Assembly: GCA_937871685.1 (NCBI GenBank)
Contig: CALMOL010000432.1
Span: 5,180-23,649, forward strand
Source: an uncultured Verrucomicrobiota bacterium
GTDB lineage: Bacteria > Verrucomicrobiota > Verrucomicrobiia > Chthoniobacterales > SZAS-18
Direction: 5' to 3'
Length of the DNA stretch: 18,470 nucleotides
A program made the position numbers and the translations under genes. The notes under the pieces were generated by a model that was given only the letters and a program-made list of their open reading frames with translations, searched no databases and was not told the DNA's origin. Positions 1 through 6,118 of this stretch are shown in pieces. Each line of letters opens with the position of its first letter. The first letter of the stretch is position 1.

Positions 1-141
1 GGCGTACTGGGACAGGATGCTGGTCCCGAGCGCGGTGACGGAGGCGGCCACCTGCCCGCCGCTGAAGGCGTAGGCGGTGGTGCCGCCCGCGATCGGGGCC
101 CCGGTCGCCCCGGGGGTCACGCCGGCCGCACGCCCCCCCAC
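1..141 (-). CDS. Partial unknown reading frame cut by the left edge
   Basis: The minus strand is open from the stop codon of the TPR gene to the window edge in one frame. The stretch from about 120 down to 1 has almost exclusively G or C at third codon positions, which is strong evidence of coding in this GC-rich genome. The peptide is rich in Gly, Ala, Thr and Ser, for example GGTTAYAFSGGQVAASV, and I do not recognise it. No in-frame ATG exists. A GTG at 139-141 is the tentative start and lacks a convincing ribosome-binding site. An ATG at 144-146 lies in another frame, and one extra G in the G-run (C-run on the plus strand at 132-138) would join it to this frame. A frameshift, true or from sequencing, is therefore possible. 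No signal peptide or domain is visible. Confidence 0.4.
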   Translation of the reverse strand, partial: MGGRAAGVTPGATGAPIAGGTTAYAFSGGQVAASVTALGTSILSQYA

Positions 142-186
142 TCCATAAAGACTTCTGGAACTTTCTGGGCGGATCGGAGTTCCCGC

Positions 187-1158
187 TCACCGCTTCTTCG
201 GCGTAGGCGCCTTGCTCGCGGCGGGAGATGCGGCGGGCGTCGCGCTGGGAGCCGCCGTCGGGGCCGGGCTGGCCGCGGGCGTCGGAGCGGGCGTGGCGGC
301 CGGGCTGGGCGAAGGCTCCGGCGTCGCGGCCGGAGTGGGAGCAGCCGCCGGGGTCGCGGCGGGGTCTGGGATGGCCGGAATGTTCGCGGGCGTCGGCGCT
401 ACTTCAGGCGTCGCAGCGGCAGCCGCCGCGGGACGCTTCGGCGAGGCCTTGCGGACCGTGCGGAGTTCCTGCGTGCCGGCCTGGGCCGCGGCGCTGGTCG
501 GATACTTCGCGAGCAAATCATCATACGCGCGACGCGCTTCCTCGGCGTTGCCGGCAAGGCGCTGCAACTGAGCGCGGCCGAGCTGAGCCAACGGGGCGGC
601 GGCATCCTTCGGATACTTATCGACCACCGCGCGATAGGCACGGTCGGCGTCCTCGGTCTTGCCGGCCGCGGCGAGATTGGACGCCTGCGCGAGACGAGCT
701 GCGCCGGCCAACGGGTGATTCGGGTGCTTGTCCGCGGCGTCGCGCGCCGTCGTCGCGGCCGCGTCGAATTCCTTCGCCTCCGCCTGCTTCTGCGCGAGCA
801 ACAGGGCCGCGTCCACCGCCACGATCGAGGTGGGATTATCAGCGAGGAACTTCTTCAGGTCGTCGGCCGTCTTGGCGGCCGACATCCGCCGGTTCGCCTC
901 GTTGATCGTCTGCTGATGGAAGTATTCCCAGGCGTTCCATCCGAGCACCCCGAGAACGATCGCCGCGAGCAGGATGGCAAGGCGCGTCTTGTTCGCCTCC
1001 CAAAAGATCTCGAGCTCCATCCCGTAGTCCGTGCCGGCCGGCGGGGGAGTGTCCGCGCCACTCGCCGAGGCCCCGGGCGCGTCCGCGCGCTTGAGACGAC
1101 CGCCGCCGGGCGGCTGGGAAGGGGAGGACGAAGGACGACGGGAACCTGGAGGAGGCAT
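187..1158 (-). CDS. Membrane-anchored TPR protein, YfgM/TPR_21-like, with Pro/Ala-rich tail
   Basis: The 323-residue product has four visible parts. A Pro/Ser/Gly-rich, probably disordered N-terminus covers about 1-45. One membrane segment (LAILLAAIVLGVLGW and flanks) lies at about 60-80. A helical TPR region follows at about 95-235, with repeats such as ADRAYRAVVDKYPKDAAAP and ARRAYDDLLAKYPTSAAAQ. A low-complexity Ala/Pro/Thr tail covers about 240-323 and ends in PKKR. This layout fits YfgM-like periplasmic TPR proteins, which in Enterobacteria associate with the Sec translocon and periplasmic chaperones. That role is only inferred here. The ATG at 1156-1158 is preferred, since its leader (ccctttccgcc) matches other genes in the window. 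A TTG at 1201-1203 or the ATG at 1018-1020, just before the membrane segment, are alternatives. The tail resembles Pro-rich spacers of envelope-spanning proteins but is shorter. Confidence 0.75.
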   Translation of the reverse strand: MPPPGSRRPSSSPSQPPGGGRLKRADAPGASASGADTPPPAGTDYGMELEIFWEANKTRLAILLAAIVLGVLGWNAWEYFHQQTINEANRRMSAAKTADDLKKFLADNPTSIVAVDAALLLAQKQAEAKEFDAAATTARDAADKHPNHPLAGAARLAQASNLAAAGKTEDADRAYRAVVDKYPKDAAAPLAQLGRAQLQRLAGNAEEARRAYDDLLAKYPTSAAAQAGTQELRTVRKASPKRPAAAAAATPEVAPTPANIPAIPDPAATPAAAPTPAATPEPSPSPAATPAPTPAASPAPTAAPSATPAASPAASKAPTPKKR

Positions 1159-1303
1159 GGCGGAAAGGGGGCGGACTGTGCCCGCGACGAGGGGGAGCGT
1201 CAAGGCGCATGCCAGTCGTCGCCTCCCGCGCGGAGGTCAAGAGCCGGCGGCCCCTCAGGCGGATTGACGGGGTCGCCGAAGGCTTGGCGCAGCGTGGCTT
1301 CGC

Positions 1304-2116
1304 TCAAGCCTCCAGGCCGTGAATGGTCGGCCAGCAGCCGCGCAACGAAGGAGCATGGGCGCGCAGCGAGGGATCGTCGCCCAGCCAGCCAGGCTTGCCG
1401 GTCGCGTCCACGAAGGCCACGCCGATGGGAGTTTCGGGCTGTTCGTCAGCCAGGCGGGTGATCTTTTCCTCAGCTTCAAGACTCGCCTCATTCCATTCGG
1501 TCTTGAGCACGCGGGGGTCAAGCTGGCGGGCCTGCATCTCTTCCAAATCGAGGGGATCGACGCGGGCGTAGCGGCGCATCCATTCCAGCACGGCGCGAGG
1601 GCTGAAGCCGGGATCTTTGCCGCTGGCGGCCCAGCAGATGGCGGCAAGCGGGTAGGACCGCATCAGCTCGACGATGTCCACGTAATCACGCGTGACGGTG
1701 CGCGCGGTGAGCGCGAGCGCCTTGTTCGTGGCCATGTCGAACAAATGGAGCCGCCAGCCCAGCACCGGGTCGCTCTCGATGGGGAAGAAGCGGAAAGCCG
1801 AGTCGGCGGCCCAATCGATCTCGGTTTTGTTTGCCGCCCGTCGCACCGTGGCTTTGCGGAAGGTGCTCTCTTTGTCCCAGTCGCCGTATCGGTCCACCGG
1901 ATCCACCTCGTAACCGGCGGCGCGCAGGCTGGCCGCGTCCCGCTCGCTGGCCCGCGTGACCTCGGCCGCGGTCTCGTGGAAGATGTCGAAGTCCCGCGAG
2001 AAGCGCGGCGAACCGTCCGCCGCGTTGAGGACGATACCACCGGCGAAGTGGCTGGCCTCGCTCCGGTTGGAGGCAATTACGCGGAGGAGGTCGCGCTGGA
2101 AAGGCGTGAGAGGCAT
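1304..2116 (-). CDS. AbiEii/AbiGii-family nucleotidyltransferase (possible toxin)
   Basis: The 270-residue product has the nucleotidyltransferase-fold hallmarks of the AbiEii family. A Gly-Gly pair sits at 26-27, followed by FSRDFDIF at 39-46, whose Asp42 and Asp44 are the expected metal ligands. A third acidic residue, Asp101, lies in TEIDWAADS. The family-typical block MATNKALALTARTVTRDYVDIVELM spans about 128-152 and supplies Lys132 and an Arg-Asp pair. In AbiE systems this enzyme is the toxin and AbiEi is the antitoxin. No AbiEi-like winged-helix gene is adjacent. The start at 2114-2116 is chosen because the motif begins near the N-terminus and an AGGA lies nine bases upstream, the only SD-like site seen before a start here. 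It overlaps the preceding 89-residue gene by 40 bp, so the two are probably translationally coupled. A housekeeping nucleotidyltransferase role cannot be excluded. Confidence 0.8.
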   Translation of the reverse strand: MPLTPFQRDLLRVIASNRSEASHFAGGIVLNAADGSPRFSRDFDIFHETAAEVTRASERDAASLRAAGYEVDPVDRYGDWDKESTFRKATVRRAANKTEIDWAADSAFRFFPIESDPVLGWRLHLFDMATNKALALTARTVTRDYVDIVELMRSYPLAAICWAASGKDPGFSPRAVLEWMRRYARVDPLDLEEMQARQLDPRVLKTEWNEASLEAEEKITRLADEQPETPIGVAFVDATGKPGWLGDDPSLRAHAPSLRGCWPTIHGLEA

Positions 2117-2346
2117 CGGTGGAAATCCTGGGCTAAATCCCACTGCTTCCAACCGCCATACATTCGCAGGTAATGGATCACGAGGCGGATCTGCTCGATC
2201 GTGTCAACTTGGATGTCGTCTCGCCAAAACCAAAAGCAGTGGTTGTTCTCCCTGACCGCCGCCTGAGCGCGAACGGCCAGTTCCGGCGGCGCAGGTGTCC
2301 GCGCAATGCCTTCTTCGGAAGGCACTGCAACATCGGCGATGATCAT
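2077..2346 (-). CDS. Small aromatic-rich protein paired with the nucleotidyltransferase
   Basis: The 89-residue protein has a short low-complexity N-terminus and then a dense block rich in Trp, Phe, His and Tyr, from NNHCFWFWRDDIQ (34-46) to GGWKQWDLAQDFHRCL (64-79). It shows no signal peptide, membrane segment or recognisable DNA-binding helix-turn-helix. Its last 40 bp overlap the start of the AbiEii-type gene in a different frame, which argues for an operon pair. I have a vague memory of similar small proteins encoded next to such nucleotidyltransferases, but I cannot name a family. A role as antitoxin or regulatory partner is inference from position only. The ATG at 2344-2346 is the only good start, 40 bp after the stop of the carboxylate-amine ligase gene. 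Confidence 0.6.
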   Translation of the reverse strand: MIIADVAVPSEEGIARTPAPPELAVRAQAAVRENNHCFWFWRDDIQVDTIEQIRLVIHYLRMYGGWKQWDLAQDFHRCLSRLSSATSSA

Positions 2347-2386
2347 CCGCTGAGCCTATGCTCGGCGCCGCTCGCCTCAAGCCCTT

Positions 2387-3526
2387 TCAGGGCGCGGCCT
2401 CGGCGGCCTGCGCCCCGAGCCCCTCGTAGGTCTCGGCGACGATGCGATCCACGACGGCGCGCAGGTCGCGGGTGCGATTCCACACGTCGAGCTGGCGGTC
2501 GGCGCCGGTGCCTTCGCTCAGGACGCGCTCGACGTGGGCGATGTCGCGCGTGCTGCCGAGTTCATCCACCTCGGTGGCGACGAATTCCAGCAGCTCGTGG
2601 ATCAACGAGCGAGCCTCGACTTCCTCCTGCTTGCCGAAGTCGATCATCTTGCCGTCGATGCCGTAGCGCGTGGCGCGCCAGCGGTTTTCGTCGAGCAAGC
2701 GGCGGCGGTAGTGGCGGAAGGTGAGATTTTGCCAGGAGAGCTTGAAGAGCTTGGCGACGATGGCCTGGATGAGCGCGGCCAGCATGATGGTGTCGTCCAC
2801 GCGGGACTGGGCGTCGCACACCCGGATCTCCAGGGTGTCGAAGAAGGGGTGGAGGCGCAGGTCCCACCAGATCTTCTTGGCGTTGTCGATGCAGTTCGTC
2901 TTCACGAGGAACTTCAGGTAGTCCTCGTATTCGGAAAGGGACTCGAAGATCTCGGGAATGCCGGTGCGGGGGAAGCGCTCGAAGACCTTGAGGCGATAGC
3001 CCTTGAAACCGGTGTTGCGGCCGATCCAGAACGGCGAGTTCGTCGAGAGGGCGAAAAGATGCGGCAGGAAGTAGCGCATCTGGTTCATCACGTGGATGGC
3101 GGTCTCGCGGTCGGGGATGCCGACGTGGACGTGGAGGCCGAAGATGAGGTTGGCGCGCGCGACCTGCTGGAGGTCCTTGACGATGGTCTTGTAGCGCTCG
3201 CCCTCGGTGATCTGCTGGTCGAGCCAGTGCGAGAACGGGTGCGTGCCGGCGGAGGCGATCTTGAGGCCGTCGCGACCGGCGAGGCCGGCGAGTTCTTGGC
3301 GCAGCTTGACGACGGCGGCGCGGGCGTCGGCGGCATTCTGGCAGATGTCGGTGCCGGTCTCGACGACGGACTGATGCATCTCCGCCTTCACGTTTTCCTT
3401 CAGCGTGACGGTGCCATCCTCCAAAATCTGCTCAATGTGGGAGCGCAGCTCCCGCGTCTCGGGATCGACGATCTGAAACTCCTCCTCGATGCCGAGGGTG
3501 AAGACGTGCTTGGAAGGCGAGGACAT
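2387..3526 (-). CDS. Carboxylate-amine ligase, GCS2/YbdK family
   Basis: The 379-residue product matches the glutamate-cysteine ligase 2 (COG2170, YbdK) family in length and motifs. GIEEEFQIVD at 12-21 carries the N-terminal acidic metal ligands. LHVHVGIPD has His132 and His134. WWDLRLHPFFDTLEIRVCDAQ follows at about 221-241, with Glu233 and Arg235 in the active-site strand. These enzymes use ATP to activate a carboxylate, classically the gamma-carboxyl of glutamate, and join it to an amine. E. coli YbdK has only weak activity with cysteine, and the physiological substrates of most members are unknown. The start at 3524-3526 puts GIEEEF at the usual distance from the N-terminus. An ATG at 3602-3604 would add 26 residues encoded by a repeat hairpin and is rejected. 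The gene follows the ATP-grasp gene by 114 bp, almost all of it the hairpin. Confidence 0.88.
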   Translation of the reverse strand: MSSPSKHVFTLGIEEEFQIVDPETRELRSHIEQILEDGTVTLKENVKAEMHQSVVETGTDICQNAADARAAVVKLRQELAGLAGRDGLKIASAGTHPFSHWLDQQITEGERYKTIVKDLQQVARANLIFGLHVHVGIPDRETAIHVMNQMRYFLPHLFALSTNSPFWIGRNTGFKGYRLKVFERFPRTGIPEIFESLSEYEDYLKFLVKTNCIDNAKKIWWDLRLHPFFDTLEIRVCDAQSRVDDTIMLAALIQAIVAKLFKLSWQNLTFRHYRRRLLDENRWRATRYGIDGKMIDFGKQEEVEARSLIHELLEFVATEVDELGSTRDIAHVERVLSEGTGADRQLDVWNRTRDLRAVVDRIVAETYEGLGAQAAEAAP

Positions 3527-3528
3527 GG

Positions 3529-3626
3529 CCGAGAGGATGGAAGATAGAGGATAGCAGGCGCGCAAGAAGGAGACGGGCGAAAGAACCGTGAGGACGTCTG
3601 CCATCCTCCATCTTCCATCCTCTCGG
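3529..3626 (-). repeat. Heptamer-based inverted repeat between ATP-grasp and GCS2 genes
   Basis: Arms 3529-3560 and 3595-3626 are 32-bp inverted repeats with three mismatches and a 34-nt loop. In minus-strand RNA two of the mismatches become G-U pairs. Each arm is built of 7-bp units (GAGAGGA, TGGAAGA, TAGAGGA or TGGAGGA, TAGCAGG or TGGCAGA). The hairpin starts two bases upstream of the GCS2 ATG and ends 14 bases from the ATP-grasp stop codon. It could hinder initiation of the GCS2 gene or protect the upstream mRNA. No T-run follows, so it is not a typical terminator. Confidence 0.85.
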
Positions 3627-3640
3627 TTCTTCTCGGCCCC

Positions 3641-4603
3641 TTAGGCCATCTCAGCCAACGTCTTCCCGTGCACGGCGGCTTGGATGTATTTGCCCCAGGT
3701 CAGGTTGTTCTGGCCAGGGATGTGATGCTTCGCCTTGCGCAGGGCCATCTGGGCGGCGTGCTCCACGACCCACTCGAAGTTCTCCGGGCCCACGGACGAG
3801 GCCTCCGCGTCAGGCGCGGGATTGCAGAAGTCGATGGCGACCGGGATGCCGTCGCGCACGGCGAATTCCACCGTGTTGAAGTCGTAGCCGAGGAAGCGGT
3901 TGAGCGTGAGCACGTCGCGCTCGATCCGGGCAAGCAGCTCGGGCGAGCCCTTGAAGTCGGCCTGGTAGCGGAGGTGGTGCGGGTTGCGCGGCTCGTAGGG
4001 CATGATGCGCACGTGGCGCTGGTCGATGCAGTAGCAGCGGTAGTATTCCGTGAACTTCACCTCCTCCTGCAGCATCATCACGAGCTGCCCGGTCTGGTCG
4101 TAGGCGTGGAAGAAGGCGTCCGGGCCGGTGAGCTGATACACGTTCTTCCAGCCGCCGCCGGCGAAGGGCTTGAAGTAGGCGGGCCAGCCGATGTAGTTGA
4201 AGATCGCCTCCCAATCCATGGGGAAGGCGAGGTTGCGGAACGAGCCGTTGTTCGTGTCCGGCGGGTGCTGCTTGGAGGGCAGGAGCACGGTGCGCGGCAC
4301 GGCCACGCCGATCTTCGTGGCGAGGGCGTTGTTGAAGAACTTCTCGTCGGCGCTCCACCAGAAGGGGTTGTTGACCACGGCGCAGCCGGCCGAGGCGGCG
4401 TTCTTGAGGAAGCCGCGGTAGAACGGCACGTCCTGCGAGATGCGGTCGATGATCACGTCGTAGCCGCAGCCCTCGCCCTGGATGACCTTGTCGAGGGTGA
4501 GCAGCTCGGCCCGGGCGTTGGGATCGTTCTTGGAGTTGACGCGCTCGACGAAGGCGGGCGGAAAGGTGTTTTCCTGGCCGAAGAGAATGCCGATCTTTTT
4601 CAT
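3641..4603 (-). CDS. RimK-like ATP-grasp ligase
   Basis: The 320-residue product has ATP-grasp features. PAYFKPFAGGGWKNVY at 141-156 carries Lys145 and a glycine-rich loop for ATP phosphate binding. MMLQEEV at about 176-182 looks like the hinge that contacts adenine. DFNTVEF at 241-247 and VAIDFCNPAPD at 255-265 supply Glu246, Asp258 and Asn261 as Mg ligands. Family members (RimK, glutathione synthetase, D-Ala-D-Ala ligase) form a C-N bond through an acyl-phosphate. The substrate is not readable from sequence. The ATG at 4601-4603 begins MKKIGILFGQE, a normal pre-ATP-grasp strand. The 22-residue upstream extension crosses a run of nine G (4611-4619) and is rejected. The neighbours are an esterase (134 bp upstream) and a GCS2-type ligase (downstream), giving two amidoligases in one apparent operon. 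Confidence 0.88.
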   Translation of the reverse strand: MKKIGILFGQENTFPPAFVERVNSKNDPNARAELLTLDKVIQGEGCGYDVIIDRISQDVPFYRGFLKNAASAGCAVVNNPFWWSADEKFFNNALATKIGVAVPRTVLLPSKQHPPDTNNGSFRNLAFPMDWEAIFNYIGWPAYFKPFAGGGWKNVYQLTGPDAFFHAYDQTGQLVMMLQEEVKFTEYYRCYCIDQRHVRIMPYEPRNPHHLRYQADFKGSPELLARIERDVLTLNRFLGYDFNTVEFAVRDGIPVAIDFCNPAPDAEASSVGPENFEWVVEHAAQMALRKAKHHIPGQNNLTWGKYIQAAVHGKTLAEMA

Positions 4604-4737
4604 GACGAATGGGGGGGGGCGGGACGAAAGGGTCGCTATTGTGCCGCGTCGGCTGGGGCGGGCAAACAAAAAGGCAGGGGGATGCCTCGCCGCGCGGCGC
4701 GCGCCGAACTACGCCCGGCCGCCCGACACGCCGCCGC

Positions 4738-5448
4738 TCAGACCAACGACAAATAATACGGCAGCATCTCGCGCCACCAGTTCCAGTCGTGGCCGCACCA
4801 GCGACGGTCGTCGAGGAAGTGATTGATCCCCTTCGAGTTCAAGATGCGCGACATCCGCAGGCTTTCCTGCCGGCAATTGTCCCACTCGCCGGTGCCGAGC
4901 ACGATGCCCATGTGGCCGAACTTCCACGCGTCGCGGCAGTTGGCCATGTAGTCGGGCGGGTTGTTGAAATAGCAGGTCTCGTCGTAGTAGCCGTCGAGGA
5001 ATTGCCGGATGTCGAAGGCCCCGCTCAGCGAAAACAAGTGACTCACCGCGTCGGGATGACGGAAGGCGACGTTCGCGGCGTGGTACGCGCCGAAGCTCGC
5101 CCCGCCCACGGCCACGCGGTGGCAGCCGCACTCCCGGCGGGCCAAGTCGAACACGTCGTGCAGGATCACATTCTCGTAGCCCTCGTGCGTCCGGACGCGG
5201 TCGTGCGGGTGGAGCGAGCGGTTATACCACGAGTCCGTGTCGATGCCGTCCGGACAGTAGATCGTGAACCGGCCGGACTCGACGAAAGACCGCATCGACT
5301 CGATCAACCCGAAATCCTTGTTCTGGTAGTAGCGCCCGTAAGACGTGGGGAAGAGAACCAGCGGCACGCCCCGGCCCTCGCCGAAGACGACCATGTCGAA
5401 GTGCCGGGAAAGGTAAGGGGTCCACCAACGGAGATGTCGTTCGCGCAT
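4738..5448 (-). CDS. Esterase, alpha/beta-hydrolase fold (COG4947-like)
   Basis: The 236-residue product is an alpha/beta-hydrolase. VAVGGASFGAYHAAN at about 112-126 holds the nucleophile elbow GASFG with Ser118. GHDWNWW at about 219-225 offers His220 as the catalytic histidine, and an Asp such as Asp190 in GTGEWDN could complete the triad. LVLFPTSYGRYYQNKDFGLIE at 30-50 is typical of the esterase family catalogued as COG4947. The start at 5446-5448 places that block at the family position and follows a pyrimidine-rich leader. An upstream in-frame extension to 5604 would include a hydrophobic stretch, but it would read through the terminator of the preceding gene and is rejected. The protein is therefore probably cytoplasmic. 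It is first in the operon with the ATP-grasp and GCS2 ligases and may hydrolyse an ester or amide intermediate or product of theirs. Confidence 0.82.
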   Translation of the reverse strand: MRERHLRWWTPYLSRHFDMVVFGEGRGVPLVLFPTSYGRYYQNKDFGLIESMRSFVESGRFTIYCPDGIDTDSWYNRSLHPHDRVRTHEGYENVILHDVFDLARRECGCHRVAVGGASFGAYHAANVAFRHPDAVSHLFSLSGAFDIRQFLDGYYDETCYFNNPPDYMANCRDAWKFGHMGIVLGTGEWDNCRQESLRMSRILNSKGINHFLDDRRWCGHDWNWWREMLPYYLSLV

Positions 5449-5536
5449 CGCGGAAGGAGGAAGGAAGACCACGGCGACGGCAAGGGGGAACGCGCCGGCC
5501 AGGAGAACTTTCGACTCCCGCAGTCGTTGATGCGCC

Positions 5537-5574
5537 AAAAAAAGCGGCGGCCTGCCGCTGGCAGGACCGCCGCT
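5537..5574 (-). terminator. Rho-independent terminator of the carbinolamine dehydratase gene
   Basis: Read on the minus strand, an 8-bp outer stem (AGCGGCGG with CCGCCGCT) is continued, after a one-base bulge, by a 6-bp inner stem (CCTGCC with GGCAGG) closed by a three-base loop. Seven T residues follow directly (A-run at 5537-5543 on the plus strand). It lies about 40 bp after the dehydratase stop and about 90 bp before the esterase start, so it separates the two transcription units. Confidence 0.92.
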
Positions 5575-5614
5575 GGATCGCCCCCGAAACGGGGCTGGAG
5601 TCAATGCACCAGGA

Positions 5615-5905
5615 TCACTCCTCGTCCACGAGCGTGTCGATCCGCTCGGCGAGGTCGAAGTCGGCCTCGGTCAGGCCACCCTTGGTATGGGTGGTGAGGA
5701 GAAGCTTGACCTTGTTGTAACGGATGTCGATGTCGGGGTGATGCTCGGCATCCTCGGCGATCTCGGCGACCTGGTTGACGAAGTCCATCGCGGACGTGAA
5801 GTCCTCGAATTCGAACACGCGCTCGATCTTCTTCTTGTCGTGCTCCCAAACGGGCACGGTCTTCAGGTAGGTCTTGAGTTCAGCGGCGGGAATCAGGTCG
5901 GACAT
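5615..5905 (-). CDS. phhB: Pterin-4a-carbinolamine dehydratase
   Basis: The 96-residue product is the usual size for this family. It carries the signature EDAEHHPDIDIRY at 51-63, with the paired His55-His56 and Pro57, then Tyr63, His73 in TTHTKGG and Asp82/Asp84 in TEADFDL. The enzyme dehydrates 4a-hydroxytetrahydrobiopterin so that the pterin can be recycled after aromatic amino acid hydroxylation. Many bacteria carry it without an evident hydroxylase, and its role there is unclear. No phenylalanine hydroxylase gene lies in this window. The ATG at 5903-5905 is preceded by a pyrimidine-rich stretch and no Shine-Dalgarno. The gene appears to be a single transcription unit, divergent from cysK and closed by the terminator at 5537-5574. 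The symbol is by family and not by proven function. Confidence 0.92.
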   Translation of the reverse strand: MSDLIPAAELKTYLKTVPVWEHDKKKIERVFEFEDFTSAMDFVNQVAEIAEDAEHHPDIDIRYNKVKLLLTTHTKGGLTEADFDLAERIDTLVDEE

Positions 5906-6118
5906 AGGGAAAAATCGGAGGGGTTGAGGTAGGTGCGGCCCGATGGAACGCCCGGCCGCGGAGGGGTGCTCTTAGCACCGTGTCAGATGATTTCAAATCG
6001 AAGCGCGTCACGCTTTCTGGTCGTGCGCCAACGCCCTGACGGTGGCATCAGCGCGCACGGGATTGAATCTTGCCAGTCAGGGCGGCTTGGCTAAAGGGCG
6101 ACTTCCCGATCATCTTTT
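5906..6118. promoter_or_regulatory. Divergent promoter region between phhB and cysK
   Basis: This 213-bp gap must hold both promoters. It contains a perfect hairpin GGTGCT-ctt-AGCACC at 5965-5979 and a perfect 9-bp inverted repeat, CGCCCTGAC at 6032-6040 with GTCAGGGCG at 6076-6084. The second lies 35 bp upstream of the cysK start and could be an operator. A TTGAAT at 6063-6068 could be a -35 element for cysK, but no convincing -10 is at the right spacing. No SAM riboswitch or T-box features were recognised. Confidence 0.4.

Noticed and set aside
117..146. Nine-codon frame whose stop overlaps a GTG (leader-peptide idea)
   Set aside because: It is too short to support, lacks a ribosome-binding site and has no regulatory structure nearby.
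212..571. Ala/Gly/Val repeat protein on the plus strand
   Set aside because: It is the complement of the Pro/Ala-rich tail of the TPR gene. The repetitive look comes from the GC-rich codons of that tail.
2534..4756. Plus-strand open frames opposite the GCS2 and ATP-grasp genes
   Set aside because: They mirror the minus-strand genes and have the same Val/Glu/Gly bias as other antisense shadows, with no recognisable motif.
5449..5604. N-terminal extension of the esterase giving a signal-peptide-like stretch
   Set aside because: It would require translation through the terminator of the preceding gene. The family N-terminus matches the start at 5448.
5965..5979. 15-bp hairpin as a terminator for cysK or phhB
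   Set aside because: It lies upstream of both genes, the stem is only 6 bp and there is no T-run, so it is listed only as a possible operator.
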